NCBI GenBank assembly: GCA_903834835.1
Contig: CAILKO010000044.1
Span: 48,236 to 112,235, forward strand
DNA from: an uncultured Pseudomonadota bacterium
GTDB lineage: Bacteria > Pseudomonadota > Gammaproteobacteria > Burkholderiales > SG8-39
Reading direction: 5' to 3'
Length of the DNA stretch: 64,000 bases
The translations under genes and the position numbers were made by a program. Position 1 is the first letter of the stretch. Each line of letters begins with the position of its first letter. The notes beneath the pieces are model-generated. The model was not told where the DNA came from. It saw only the letters and a program-made list of their open reading frames with translations, and made no database searches. Below, in pieces: positions 33,764 to 43,428 of the stretch.

Positions 33764-35455
33764 ATGGCAGATCCGGATCCACGCGGCAACACTCCTCTGG
33801 CAGAACGAACCCCGCCGCAGCCCGCGGCGACCGTCGTGCTGATGCGCGAATCCCGGGATGCACCTGAAATTCTGATGCTGCGCCGAAGCAGCAAAGCCTC
33901 CTATTTCAGTGGCGCCTTCGTGTTCCCGGGCGGCATGCTCGACCCCGAGGATCTCGCGCCCGAAGTCGTCTCCCGTATTGCAGGCATGGGTCCGCGCGAC
34001 GCGGATATCCGCCTGGGTCTTGAGTCTGGCGGGCTCGGCTATTGGGTTGCGGTAGCGCGCGAGACTTACGAGGAGGCCGGCATCCTGCTGGCCCACGAGG
34101 AAGACGGTACGCCGGTCTCGCCCGAACGCGTCGCATCCCTCGCGCACTGGCGCGACGCGCTGAACCGCCGCGAGACAAGCTTCGGCGAGTTGCTCCGGAG
34201 CGAGCGCCTGGTCGTTCCCGCCGCGTCCGTGGAATATTTTGCGCACTGGATCACGCCCCCCGTGCAGAAGCGGCGCTTCGATACACGCTTCTTCATCGCA
34301 GCCTCTCCTGCCGGACAGGAAGGCGCGCACGACGACGGCGAGACGGTTGAAGCGCTCTGGCTGCCCGCCACGGAATTCCTTGAGCGCGCCAAGCGCAAGG
34401 AAATCGAAATCGCGCTCCCGACACTTCAGGTGCTGCGCATGATGAGCACCCATGCGACGCCGGATTCTGCGGTGGCGCATGCGCGCTCCGTCACCGTCAT
34501 CGTCACCAATCGCCCCTGCTTCGCCGAGGGCCGCGAGGGGCGCAAGCTCTTTCGCGTCGGCGACCCGCAGTATGCCGAGATCCACTGGTCAGATCCCGAG
34601 GAAACCGGGACCACGTCCTATGACATCCTCGCAGACGTGCCAAAGCGCCTCGACAGCCATGTCATTCGGATCACTGCGGGAAATCCGGGAGTCATGACCG
34701 GCCCCGGCACCAACACGTATCTGGTCGGCGGCAACGAAGTCGCCGTCATCGACCCCGGCCCGGCCGATCCGGCACACGTGGCGGCGATTATCGAGGCCGC
34801 GCAGGGCCGCCCCATCCGCTGGATACTCTGCACGCACACCCACCGCGACCATTCCCCGGCGGCGCAATTGCTCAAGGCTGCCACCGGCGCGCAGGTGCTC
34901 GGCCGCTCCGCCCCCGAAGCCGTGAACCACGACCAGTCGTTCTCGCCCGACCGCACGCTCGCCGACGGTGACCAACTCGACATCGGTGGCGCGAAACTGA
35001 TTGCGATCCATACCCCCGGTCATGCCTCCAACCACCTCTGCTTCCTGCTGGATCGCACCGGCATGCTGTTTACCGGAGACCACGTGATGCAGGGATCCAC
35101 CGTGGTGATCTGGCCGCCGGACGGCAATATGCGTGACTACCTCTCCTCGCTGCGCAAGTTGCTGAACCGCGAGATCGCCATACTCGCGCCCGCTCACGGA
35201 TATCTGATGGGCCGTCCGAAACACGAGATCGAACGGCTGGTGGAACACCGGCTCGCACGCGAGGCCAAGGTGCGTGCGGCCCTCCAGCGCGCCGGGGGCG
35301 CCGCAACACTGGACGCGATGCTCCCTGACGTCTACGACGACGTGCCTCCCGCCATCCATCCTGTCGCGGCGCGCTCGCTGCTTGCCCACCTCGAGAAGCT
35401 CGCGGCGGACGAGGAGATTCGCCTGCAGGAGGGTGTCTACCGCGTCAGCGCATGA
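33764..35455 (+). CDS. Nudix hydrolase - metallo-beta-lactamase fusion protein
   Basis: 563 residues. Residues about 22-235 are a Nudix domain of the NUDT19/RP2 type, with FVFPGGMLD and the box RETYEEAG. Residues about 290-560 are an MBL-fold domain of the LACTB2 type: GPGTNTYLVG, the zinc ligands in HTHRDH, HTPGHASNHLCF, TGDHVMQG and HGYLMG. Nudix of this branch cleaves CoA derivatives; LACTB2 relatives are hydrolases or endoribonucleases. The fusion suggests two steps on one substrate, possibly acyl-CoA repair. There is no signal peptide. Confidence 0.85.
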   Translation: MADPDPRGNTPLAERTPPQPAATVVLMRESRDAPEILMLRRSSKASYFSGAFVFPGGMLDPEDLAPEVVSRIAGMGPRDADIRLGLESGGLGYWVAVARETYEEAGILLAHEEDGTPVSPERVASLAHWRDALNRRETSFGELLRSERLVVPAASVEYFAHWITPPVQKRRFDTRFFIAASPAGQEGAHDDGETVEALWLPATEFLERAKRKEIEIALPTLQVLRMMSTHATPDSAVAHARSVTVIVTNRPCFAEGREGRKLFRVGDPQYAEIHWSDPEETGTTSYDILADVPKRLDSHVIRITAGNPGVMTGPGTNTYLVGGNEVAVIDPGPADPAHVAAIIEAAQGRPIRWILCTHTHRDHSPAAQLLKAATGAQVLGRSAPEAVNHDQSFSPDRTLADGDQLDIGGAKLIAIHTPGHASNHLCFLLDRTGMLFTGDHVMQGSTVVIWPPDGNMRDYLSSLRKLLNREIAILAPAHGYLMGRPKHEIERLVEHRLAREAKVRAALQRAGGAATLDAMLPDVYDDVPPAIHPVAARSLLAHLEKLAADEEIRLQEGVYRVSA

Positions 35456-35611
35456 CGAGGGTCCGCGCCCGTTAGCGATAGAATCAATCCTGCGGGATGG
35501 CCTTGGGGTGCTCCACTGTTACCAGTTCGCCCCAGGGCGTGCAGCGGTTCGCCCGAGGGCGAGCAGTGCGCCCGGTGCCGGCGGCCAGCCGTTTGACTGT
35601 ACAGGGGTGCG

Positions 35612-35878
35612 ATGGGCATGCATGACAAGACACTCAAGTTCGTCACCAATCTCGATCGAAGCGCGATCGAGGCGCGGCTTGCCGACGCGCGCCGCGCGGC
35701 CCAGGGCGCCGGTCTGACCGAGCTCGCCTCGCTATTCAACGAAACCGAAGGCATGCCGCGCACGCAGATTGAGCAGCGCGTGGGCAATGCTCTGCGCTGG
35801 CTCGCCGACAAGCCCGAGCACCAGAGCATCCGCGCAATGCTCGAGCTGGTCGAGATCAACATTCCGAACCTGAAATAG
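35612..35878 (+). CDS. Hypothetical protein, 88 residues
   Basis: Soluble, helical-looking protein (LDRSAIEARLADARRAAQGAG, later LRWLADKPEHQSIRAMLELVEINIP). No family recognised. AGGGGTG precedes the ATG, and TAGAAT at 35479-35484 is a possible -10. Third-codon-position GC and the placement between two good genes support coding. The 156 bp before it hold only that promoter-like element. Confidence 0.6.
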   Translation: MGMHDKTLKFVTNLDRSAIEARLADARRAAQGAGLTELASLFNETEGMPRTQIEQRVGNALRWLADKPEHQSIRAMLELVEINIPNLK

Positions 35879-35906
35879 GTTCGACGGCCCGGCGCGCGCC
35901 GCCGCA

Positions 35907-37304
35907 ATGGACCGTCCACGCACCCCGCCGGCACATACCGAGATCGCCTTGCCCAAGTACGACTTCGATCTGTTCACCATCGGCGGCGGCTCAGGAGGCG
36001 TCCGTGCGAGCCGTGTATCCGCCGGCTACGGCGCGCGCGTGGGTCTCGCAGAATCCGGCCGGCTTGGCGGCACCTGCGTCAACCTGGGATGCATTCCCAA
36101 GAAACTGCTGTCCTACGCCGCGCATTTCCGCGATGAATTCGAAGCGGCCCGATCCTTCGGCTGGACTCTCGGGGACCCGGAGTTCGACTGGCAGCGTCTC
36201 ATCGAGAACAAGGACCGCGAGATCGCGCGTCTGAACGCGGTCTACGAAAAGCTGTTGCTCGGTGCAGGCGTCACGATTCTGCGCGGCCGCGCGCGCATCG
36301 TTGACCCGCATACGGTGGAAGTCGACGGCAGAACGCTTACCTCAGCGCACATTCTGGTCGCCACCGGGTCGCGTGCCGCCTATCCGGACATCCCGGGCGC
36401 TGAATTCGCTATCGGATCCGACGCGGCCTTTTCGCTCCCGGATCTCCCCGCGAGCAGCCTGGTAGTGGGCGGGGGATACATCGCCATCGAATTCGCGTCT
36501 GTGTTCAACGGCCTCGGCGTAAAGAGCGCGCTCGCGTACCGGCATGACAGCTTGCTCCGCGGCTTCGACGGCGAGACCGCGCGTCACCTCGGCACCGAAC
36601 TCGGACGCAAGGGAGTCCAGCTCCTCGCCGGACGGGAGCCGGCACGCCTGAGCCGCAACGCGGACGGCAGCATCCTGACACGATTTCGCGACGGCTCCGA
36701 GATCAGCACGGGACTCGTGCTCTTTGCGACCGGGCGTCAACCGAATTCGGGGGGACTCGGTCTGCAAGCCGCAGGCGTCCCGCTTGAAGCGGACGGCAGC
36801 ATCCGTGTGGACCGGTATTCGTGCTCGTCGGTCACCTCGATACACGCGATCGGCGACGTGACGAACCGTCGCAACCTGACCCCGGTCGCGACGGCCGAAG
36901 GCATGGCGCTCGCGAAGACCCTGTTTCGCGGCGAACCCAGCGCGACCGACTACGACTGCATTCCGACTGCCGTGTTCGGCAATCCGAACCTCGCCACAGT
37001 AGGGCTATCTGAAGAGGAAGCGCGCGAGCGATATCCGGACGTCCATATCTACCGCACCGCGTTCCGCTCACTGAAGCACACGCTCACTGCGATCCAGGAA
37101 CGCATTTTCATGAAGCTGGTAGTGGACGGCACCACCCAGCGCGTACTCGGCGCGCACATGGTAGGCCCCGACGCGGGCGAGGTCATCCAGGGCATCGCGA
37201 TTGCAGTGAAACTGGGCGCCACGAAGGCCCAGTTTGATGCGACGATCGGGATACATCCGACGGCAGCAGAGGAATTCGTTACGTTAAGGGAGAGAGCCGC
37301 GTAG
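35907..37304 (+). CDS. gor: Glutathione-disulfide reductase
   Basis: 465 residues. FAD motif TIGGGSGGVRASRVSAGYGA, redox-active cysteines C57 and C62 in GGTCVNLGCIPKK, NADPH motif VVGGGYIAIEFASVF, and the C-terminal catalytic His-Glu in GIHPTAAEEFVTLRE, which distinguishes glutathione reductase from lipoamide dehydrogenases (HAHPTxSE). It regenerates GSH with NADPH in the cytoplasm. It is 12 bp before cfa. Confidence 0.93.
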   Translation: MDRPRTPPAHTEIALPKYDFDLFTIGGGSGGVRASRVSAGYGARVGLAESGRLGGTCVNLGCIPKKLLSYAAHFRDEFEAARSFGWTLGDPEFDWQRLIENKDREIARLNAVYEKLLLGAGVTILRGRARIVDPHTVEVDGRTLTSAHILVATGSRAAYPDIPGAEFAIGSDAAFSLPDLPASSLVVGGGYIAIEFASVFNGLGVKSALAYRHDSLLRGFDGETARHLGTELGRKGVQLLAGREPARLSRNADGSILTRFRDGSEISTGLVLFATGRQPNSGGLGLQAAGVPLEADGSIRVDRYSCSSVTSIHAIGDVTNRRNLTPVATAEGMALAKTLFRGEPSATDYDCIPTAVFGNPNLATVGLSEEEARERYPDVHIYRTAFRSLKHTLTAIQERIFMKLVVDGTTQRVLGAHMVGPDAGEVIQGIAIAVKLGATKAQFDATIGIHPTAAEEFVTLRERAA

Positions 37305-37316
37305 GGAGGGAGGCCC

Positions 37317-38534
37317 ATGTCGATCGTCGATGCGCAGGTTGAGAAGCAGATAGAGCGGTTGCGGGGACGTGCCGTGCTCCCGCTCATGCTTGAACTCTGG
37401 AACGGAAGACGCTACGCGTTCTCCGAAAGTCCGACCGTGACGCTGCGTGTTGCGAGCTCGGGGGCACTTCGCCATCTCATGAGTGCCGACCTCGCCACCC
37501 TGGGCGAGGCCTATGTCGAAGGCCATATCGACATAGACGGTCCGATCGCGGACGTTCTGAAGACTGCAGAAGGTCTCGTCCGCGAACTCGGCGCCTCGGA
37601 AAAAGGCAGGCTGCCCACCCTGCTGCGCAACATGCACTCGAAAAAGCGCGATGCCGCCTCGATCGAATACCACTACGATGTATCGAACGAGTTCTACGCG
37701 CTGTGGCTCGACCCGAACATGGTCTATTCCTGCGCCTATTACCGGACCGGCGACGAGGACCTGCAGCGCGCTCAGGAGCAGAAGCTTGACCACATCTGCC
37801 GCAAGCTGAGGCTCAAGCCCGGGGAAAAGCTGCTCGACATCGGATGCGGGTGGGGCGCGCTGATCCGCTGGGCGTCCAAGCACTACGGCGTCGAAGCCAC
37901 CGGCATCACGCTTTCCAGAAATCAGCATGCGCTCGCCTCCGAGCGCATCCGTGCCGACGGCCTGGAAGGCCGCTGCCAGGCGCTGCTCCAGGACTACCGT
38001 GACGTGCAGGGCGAAGACGTTTACGACAAGATCTCCTCGGTCGGCATGTTCGAGCATGTCGGACTGAAGAACCTGCCGACCTACTTTGGCGCCATCCACC
38101 GGCTTCTGAAGGACGGCGGCATCGTGATGAATCACGGAATTACTGCGATCGACACGGAGCACCGTACGGTCGGTCTCGGTGCCGGAGACTTCATCGAGAA
38201 ATATGTATTCCCCCACGGAGAACTGCCGCACCTGTCGCTAGTCACGCGCGAGATATCGGACGCGAACCTCGAAGTAATGGATGTAGAGACCCTGCGCCTG
38301 CACTATGCGAATACGCTCTGGGCCTGGAGCAGCGGCCTCGAAGCCAGGTTGGACCAGGCCCGCGCGATTGCGGGCGACAAGCGCGTGCGCATCTGGCGCA
38401 CCTACCTCGCCGGCTGCGCGCATGCCTTCGAACAGCGCTGGGTCACGATCCACCAGGTACTCGCGGTCAAAGCCTCGAATACGCGGCACAACCCCCTGCC
38501 CTGGTCGCGCGCCTATATGTACGAGGACGCGTAA
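37317..38534 (+). CDS. cfa: Cyclopropane-fatty-acyl-phospholipid synthase
   Basis: 405 residues. N-terminal lipid-binding region, then the SAM motif LLDIGCGWGALIRWASKHYG, YHYDVSNEFYALWLDPNMVYSCAYY and GMFEHVGLKNLPTYF, all classic for Cfa. It transfers a methylene to unsaturated acyl chains of membrane phospholipids. GGGAGGGAGG precedes the ATG, and it follows gor closely, so the pair is probably cotranscribed as a stress module. Confidence 0.95.
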   Translation: MSIVDAQVEKQIERLRGRAVLPLMLELWNGRRYAFSESPTVTLRVASSGALRHLMSADLATLGEAYVEGHIDIDGPIADVLKTAEGLVRELGASEKGRLPTLLRNMHSKKRDAASIEYHYDVSNEFYALWLDPNMVYSCAYYRTGDEDLQRAQEQKLDHICRKLRLKPGEKLLDIGCGWGALIRWASKHYGVEATGITLSRNQHALASERIRADGLEGRCQALLQDYRDVQGEDVYDKISSVGMFEHVGLKNLPTYFGAIHRLLKDGGIVMNHGITAIDTEHRTVGLGAGDFIEKYVFPHGELPHLSLVTREISDANLEVMDVETLRLHYANTLWAWSSGLEARLDQARAIAGDKRVRIWRTYLAGCAHAFEQRWVTIHQVLAVKASNTRHNPLPWSRAYMYEDA

Positions 38535-38564
38535 TCCCGCTCAGGTCGGCGTCTGTGCCGCGGG

Positions 38565-39341
38565 CTAGTCCTCGATACGCAGGTGCAGGCGATGCCGGTC
38601 GTGGCGGTTCATGCGCCTCAGCGCCCGGACGTATTTCGAGAACGGCAGATCAATGCGCTTCTCCAGTACCGCGGCGCGTTTCGCGAGCTCTTTCCACTCG
38701 ACCGACTCGGGCGCACCCTTCAGCGCAAAGGCAATGACGTTCGGATCGGCGCTCGCAGGCAGACAGACGACCGCGCCGCCGAACGCCTGTTCCAGGCGCA
38801 CGAGGTAGTCGTCCAGCCGCTTGTCGTCTCCGAGGTAGTTCACGACCATGATGCCTCGCTCGCCAAGAGCGTCCCAGGCACGCCGGTAGAACGCAGCACT
38901 CGCGAGCGATTGCACCTGATCGCCGTCGTCAAACCCGTCGATCACGAGTGTGTCGCAACAATCCGGTGACAGCGCTTTCGCTCCATCACCGATTTCCACC
39001 TTGAAGCGTCGCCCGTCCGGCGGCAGAAAGAAGTGATCGCGCGCAGCGGTGACGACGCGCGGATCGCATTCCACGACGCGCACGTGCGCGTCAGGGAGGT
39101 TGCGCCGGAAGAACTTCGCGAGAGATCCGCCGCCCAGGCCGATCATGAGCACGCGCGACGGCCGCGGGTGAAACAGCAGCAGGGCCATCATGCAACGCGT
39201 GTAGTCGAGCGCGAGCGCGAAGGGGTCATCGACCCGCATCGCGCTCTGGATCGCATCGCCGCCAATATGCAGACGACGCACCCCGCGCGCTTCGCTTACT
39301 GCAAGCGCGGGCGCACGTCCGCGCGAGCCAGAAGCAGCCAT
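38565..39341 (-). CDS. Spermidine synthase-like methyltransferase-fold protein
   Basis: 258 residues. The core VLMIGLGGGSLAKFFRRNLPDAHVRVVECDPRVV is the decarboxy-SAM/SAM-binding motif of the spermidine synthase superfamily, and VIDGFDDGDQV occupies the position of the catalytic acidic loop. The N-terminal tetramerisation domain of true SpeE is short or missing. Polyamine substrate is uncertain; many such orphans are uncharacterised. It is convergent with cfa and divergent from the radical SAM gene. Confidence 0.75.
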   Translation of the reverse strand: MAASGSRGRAPALAVSEARGVRRLHIGGDAIQSAMRVDDPFALALDYTRCMMALLLFHPRPSRVLMIGLGGGSLAKFFRRNLPDAHVRVVECDPRVVTAARDHFFLPPDGRRFKVEIGDGAKALSPDCCDTLVIDGFDDGDQVQSLASAAFYRRAWDALGERGIMVVNYLGDDKRLDDYLVRLEQAFGGAVVCLPASADPNVIAFALKGAPESVEWKELAKRAAVLEKRIDLPFSKYVRALRRMNRHDRHRLHLRIED

Positions 39342-39381
39342 CAGATTGCGCGCCTGTTCCTGAGCAGGAACTTGCCTTGGA

Positions 39382-39401
39382 ATATGATCATATATACAGT
39401 A
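39382..39401 (+). promoter_or_regulatory. LexA-box-like sequence upstream of the PA0069-family gene
   Basis: ATATGATCATATATACAGTA compared with the enterobacterial SOS box: the right half TATATACAGTA fits exactly, the left CTGT is reduced to ATGA. It is about 140 bp before the radical SAM start and 40 bp from the divergent gene. It also contains the perfect palindrome ATATGATCATAT. Binding is inference. Confidence 0.35.
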
Positions 39402-39541
39402 TCCGGTAGTGCTGTGGCGGTGTTCGCCGGGTTTCCCGGACGTTCGCCGTACGCCCGGATGCGCGCCTCCGGGTTCGCGAACGCGGTGGAATGCCGGCGC
39501 GAGCCCGAGGTGGAGCGCGATTCTACAAGCCGGACCCGCAT

Positions 39542-40705
39542 ATGCCCCCTAAGCCGACACCGCGATCGATCCCGATCCACCCCGTACCAAGGCGTAGCGC
39601 CGAGAAGTCGCGCGGCGCGGTATCGACCCCCCAGGGTCGTTTCGAGCGCGACCTGCGCGAGGCCTTCGATGACGGCTGGCATGAGGAACACGAGGCCGCA
39701 AGACCCGCTCCGACCGTGGTCACCGCGGAGGAAGCGCGCACGATACTGTCGCGCAACACATCGCCCGACATCCCCTTCGAACTCTCGCTCAATCCCTATC
39801 GCGGCTGCGAACACGGATGCATCTATTGCTTCGCCCGACCGACGCACGCCTATCTGGAACTCTCTCCCGGGCTCGATTTCGAAACGCGCATCTTCGCCAA
39901 AGTGAACGCCGCTGAACTGCTCAGGCGTGAACTGTCGCGCCCGGGCCATCGCGTCTCGCCCATCGCACTGGGCGTGAATACCGACGCCTACCAGCCCGCG
40001 GAACGTCAACACCGCATCACGCGCTCCGTGCTGGAGGTTCTGGCAGAGTGCCGGCATCCGGTCTCGCTCATCACGAAATCTTCGCTGATCGAGCGCGACA
40101 TCGACCTGCTCGCGCCGATGGCAGCCCTCGATCTGTGCCGGGTCTACATATCGCTCACCACGCTGGACCACGCGACAGCGCGACGACTCGACCCGCGCGC
40201 GGCGAGCCCCGCGCGGCGCATCGCGACCCTGCGCGCGCTCAGCAGGGCTGGCATTCCGACCGGCATCATGGTCGCGCCGGTAATCCCCGCGCTGAACGAC
40301 AACGCATTGGAAGCGGTGCTGGCAGCCGCTGCGGACGCGGGCGCGACCAGCGCCGGTTACGTGATGCTCCGGCTCCCTCACGAACTCAGAATCGTTTTTC
40401 AGGACTGGCTTGCAGCCCACTTCCCGGAACGCGCCGCGCACGTGATGTCCCGCCTGCGCGATGTGCGAAACGGACGCGAGAACGACCCGAGGTTCGGCAC
40501 GCGCATGCGCGGCACCGGGAAATTCGCGGACTTGATCGCCCAGCGCTTCGCCATCGCCTGCCGCAGATCGCAGCTGAACATGCGCGAGCGCGGCGCGCCT
40601 GCCGGTGCCGCGCTCGACTGCAGCAAATTCCATCCACCCGCCGTCGCAGCCGGCCCGGGCCACCGGTCACCCGTACAGCCAGGATTATTCGATGCAGACC
40701 AATGA
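39542..40705 (+). CDS. PA0069-family radical SAM protein
   Basis: 387 residues from the ATG at 39542; a longer open frame begins at 39491. The 4Fe-4S triad is in YRGCEHGCIYCFARPTH, an SplB-like arrangement (C-x3-C-x2-C). GVNTDAYQPAERQH, ITKSSLIERD and GIMVAPVIPALND are the subfamily's conserved blocks. The related spore photoproduct lyase repairs DNA; the function of this group is not established. In Pseudomonas aeruginosa, PA0069 is known to me as an SOS-regulon gene. Confidence 0.88.
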   Translation: MPPKPTPRSIPIHPVPRRSAEKSRGAVSTPQGRFERDLREAFDDGWHEEHEAARPAPTVVTAEEARTILSRNTSPDIPFELSLNPYRGCEHGCIYCFARPTHAYLELSPGLDFETRIFAKVNAAELLRRELSRPGHRVSPIALGVNTDAYQPAERQHRITRSVLEVLAECRHPVSLITKSSLIERDIDLLAPMAALDLCRVYISLTTLDHATARRLDPRAASPARRIATLRALSRAGIPTGIMVAPVIPALNDNALEAVLAAAADAGATSAGYVMLRLPHELRIVFQDWLAAHFPERAAHVMSRLRDVRNGRENDPRFGTRMRGTGKFADLIAQRFAIACRRSQLNMRERGAPAGAALDCSKFHPPAVAAGPGHRSPVQPGLFDADQ

Positions 40706-40741
40706 ACGCGGAATTCCCCCCCCGGGCCTGCTCGCCCCTGT

Positions 40742-41536
40742 TCAACGCGACAGAAATTCGACCAACGCATCCAGCACTTCATCCGGGGCCTCGGCCATCA
40801 GAGCATGGCCCACGCCCGGCAAGACCTTCGTTCTCACGTCGGCGAACCTGGCGGCGAGCGCCCGCATGCCGCGCACGGGCGTCATGACGTCCTCAGCGCC
40901 CATTAGAAACAGCGCCGGACACTGCACCCGTGCCGCCGCTTCCTGGCCGGTATCGTAGCGATCGCAGGCAGACAGATCGGCATGCAGCACACCGGGCGCG
41001 AGGCGTCGCAGACGTGCCAGCGACTCACCTTGCATCGACATCCCCGGATTCGGATCACCCCGGAGCGCGACGCCCTGCGAGTGACCCCAGATCGTATGCA
41101 TGGCCCAGGCGGCCGGAGGGTCGTCGCGCGCTGCATCCAGAAAGGGGGCGGAGACCTTCATCGGGAAGGCAACGGCCAGCATCGCGAGCGCGCTGATCCG
41201 CGCTGGCGCGCGCGCCGCGCACTCCAGCGCAACGAGCGAGCCCATCGAATGACCGACCACCGCGAGCCGTTCGAGGCCGGCTGCCGCTGCGAATGCAAGC
41301 GCCCAGTCCGCCATCGCGCCGACGTCCGGAAGCGGCGCGCCGCCCGAGCGCCCGTGGGCAGGCAGATCGACCGCGAGAACATTCACACCGTGATAGCCAA
41401 GATGGCGGCTCTGCAGGCCCCAGGAGCTGTGATCCAGCCCCGCGCCGTGCACGAACATCACACCCGGTCGCGCAGGATCGAAGGCATGACCTGCCGTATA
41501 CGCGTAGGCGCGTGCCCCGCGCAGCTGGATCTCCAT
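40742..41536 (-). CDS. Alpha/beta hydrolase
   Basis: 264 residues. The fold is complete: oxyanion segment FVHGAGLDHSSW, nucleophile Ser in AVVGHSMGSLVALE, Asp near FLMGAEDVMTP and the catalytic His in LPGVGHALMAEAPDEV. Substrate unknown. Its start is 3 bp after the metY stop, so it is the last gene of a metY operon. It is too small to be the homoserine acyltransferase MetX. Confidence 0.85.
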   Translation of the reverse strand: MEIQLRGARAYAYTAGHAFDPARPGVMFVHGAGLDHSSWGLQSRHLGYHGVNVLAVDLPAHGRSGGAPLPDVGAMADWALAFAAAAGLERLAVVGHSMGSLVALECAARAPARISALAMLAVAFPMKVSAPFLDAARDDPPAAWAMHTIWGHSQGVALRGDPNPGMSMQGESLARLRRLAPGVLHADLSACDRYDTGQEAAARVQCPALFLMGAEDVMTPVRGMRALAARFADVRTKVLPGVGHALMAEAPDEVLDALVEFLSR

Positions 41537-41539
41537 CGC

Positions 41540-42838
41540 TCAGGCGCCCTTCGCGGCGGCGCGCAGGCCCCGGGACAGATCCTCGATCAGGTCGTCCGGG
41601 TCCTCCAGACCGATCGAGAGCCGCACCGTGCCCGGGCCGATACCGGTCCGGCGCAGGTCCTCCTCCGACATGCGGTAGTGCGTAGTCGAAGCAGGATGGA
41701 TGACGAGCGACTTCGCATCCCCGACGTTGGCCAGATGCGAAAACACCTTCAGCGCCTCGATGAATCGGCGACCTGCATCGCGCCCGCCCTTCAGATCGAA
41801 GGAAAACACCGCGCCCGCGCCGCGCGGCAGCAGCCGTGAAGCAAGGTCATGATCCGGATGCTCTGAAAGCTCCGGATACAGCACACCCGAAACAGCGTCA
41901 TGACCGGCGAGGAATCTGACCGCCTTGCGCGTATTCTCAACATGCCGAGGCATGCGCAGAGCGAGCGTCTCGACGCCCTGCAGCAGCAGAAAGGCCGTCA
42001 TCGGCGCCATGCACGCGCCGAAATCGCGCAATCCCTCACGACGTGCCCGCAGCAGGAACGCTCGCGTCGCCGACTCCTCGTCGAACACCATGCCGTGGAA
42101 TCCCTCGTAGGGCTCGGTAAGCGTCTCGAATCCGCGTCCGGCGCGCCAGTCGAAATTGCCGGAATCCACAAGCACGCCGCCGATCGCATTGCCATGACCG
42201 CCGAGAAACTTGGTCGCCGAGTGAAACAGCAGATCCGCGCCGTGCTCGAAGGGCTTCAGCAGCCACGGCGTGGTGAAAGTCGAATCGACCATCAGCGGCA
42301 GACCCGCCTCGTGCGCGATTGCGGACACCGAAGGAATATCGAGCACATCCAACCCGGGGTTGCCCAGCGTTTCGCCGAAGAGCAGCCGCGTGTTCGGCCG
42401 TATTGCGGAACGCCATGCGTCGAGATCCCGCGGGTTCACGAAACTCGTCTCGATACCGAATCGCTTGAGCGTAAAACCGAGCAGATTGTGCGAGCCGCCG
42501 TACAGCGCGGCAGAGGCAACGATGTGACCGCCCGCGCCCATGAGGGTGGCGACTGCAAGATGCAGAGCCGCCTGCCCGGACGCGGTGGCCACCGCGCCGA
42601 CGCCGCCCTCAAGCGCAGCGATGCGCTCTTCGAATACCGCAACCGTGGGATTCGACACTCTCGAATAGACGTGCCCCGGTCGCTCCATGTTGAACAGCGA
42701 TGCCGCGTGCTCCGCGTCCCTGAACACGTAGGAACTTGTCTGATAGATCGGCACCGCGCGGCTGCCGGTCTCGGCGTCCGGCGACTGACCCGCGTGCAGA
42801 GCAAGCGTGTCGAAACCCGGGAACTTGGGGGCGGCCAT
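41540..42838 (-). CDS. metY: O-acetylhomoserine sulfhydrylase (Cys/Met metabolism PLP enzyme)
   Basis: 432 residues. The PLP lysine lies in [19 protein letters not shown]; other motifs are [36 protein letters not shown] and [10 protein letters not shown]. The long C-terminal part and YSRVSNPT variant fit MetY rather than cystathionine gamma-synthase. It makes homocysteine from O-acetyl- or O-succinylhomoserine and sulfide. It is followed by an alpha/beta hydrolase with near-overlap. Confidence 0.88.
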   Translation of the reverse strand: MAAPKFPGFDTLALHAGQSPDAETGSRAVPIYQTSSYVFRDAEHAASLFNMERPGHVYSRVSNPTVAVFEERIAALEGGVGAVATASGQAALHLAVATLMGAGGHIVASAALYGGSHNLLGFTLKRFGIETSFVNPRDLDAWRSAIRPNTRLLFGETLGNPGLDVLDIPSVSAIAHEAGLPLMVDSTFTTPWLLKPFEHGADLLFHSATKFLGGHGNAIGGVLVDSGNFDWRAGRGFETLTEPYEGFHGMVFDEESATRAFLLRARREGLRDFGACMAPMTAFLLLQGVETLALRMPRHVENTRKAVRFLAGHDAVSGVLYPELSEHPDHDLASRLLPRGAGAVFSFDLKGGRDAGRRFIEALKVFSHLANVGDAKSLVIHPASTTHYRMSEEDLRRTGIGPGTVRLSIGLEDPDDLIEDLSRGLRAAAKGA

Positions 42839-42873
42839 GTCAGACCCGCTCGGCGCGCGCGGCTGCGGTGCGG

Positions 42874-43428
42874 CTAGTGAAGGTTCTTGCGCGAGGGTCG
42901 GCTATAGGGCTCGAAGGCGCGTTCCGCCGCAACCGGATTCGCCGATTTTTCCTTCGATTCGCGCTCGAACAGCTCATTCACGAGGGTGACGACCTCGGCC
43001 ACCTTGTCCTTGCTGAACTGCCGCCCCAGCAGCGCCGACACATCCTCGATCATGCACCGACGCTGGGCTTCCTGGATGGCCTGGGGTGTCGGTCCGACGA
43101 ACAGCAGCTCGGCATCCTGCTCCCCATTGTCGCGGTAGTAGGTGACTTCCACCTCCACCGCCTCGTAGCAGTAGGGTCCCAGCTGCTGAAGCGTGCGTTC
43201 CAGCGTCTGCTGGAAGCTGCGACCGACCTCTCCCGTCCAGCAGATATAGAGAATCAGTTCTTTCTCGTCATAACGGATGCCCGGCTCGTCGGGCTCGAGA
43301 CTCTTCACATCCGAAATGCTTTCAACGTCCAGATACTCGACCAGAACTTTCAGCGCCTGTTCGACCTGCTCGCGGGCAACACCTTCGACAATCGGAATGT
43401 CGGCGTGTACGTGAACTTCCATGCGCAT
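42874..43428 (-). CDS. Hypothetical acidic protein, 184 residues
   Basis: Soluble, acidic, with an even mixture of strands and helices (VHVHADIPIVEG, LVEYLDVESISDVKSL, LILYICWTGEVGRSFQQTLERTLQQLGPYCYEAVEVEVTYYRDNG shortened pattern). No family identified. AAAAAGGAC precedes the ATG, and a second ATG follows two codons later. It is 35 bp upstream of metY on the same strand and might be cotranscribed. Confidence 0.6.
   Translation of the reverse strand: MRMEVHVHADIPIVEGVAREQVEQALKVLVEYLDVESISDVKSLEPDEPGIRYDEKELILYICWTGEVGRSFQQTLERTLQQLGPYCYEAVEVEVTYYRDNGEQDAELLFVGPTPQAIQEAQRRCMIEDVSALLGRQFSKDKVAEVVTLVNELFERESKEKSANPVAAERAFEPYSRPSRKNLH

Noticed and set aside
32414..34585. 723-codon minus-strand open frame
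   Set aside because: Antisense to the dehydratase, quinone reductase and Nudix-MBL genes, all of which have intact motifs.
40742..41536. Homoserine O-acetyltransferase MetX, because it adjoins metY
   Set aside because: At 264 residues it is far shorter than MetX and lacks its lid domain pattern.
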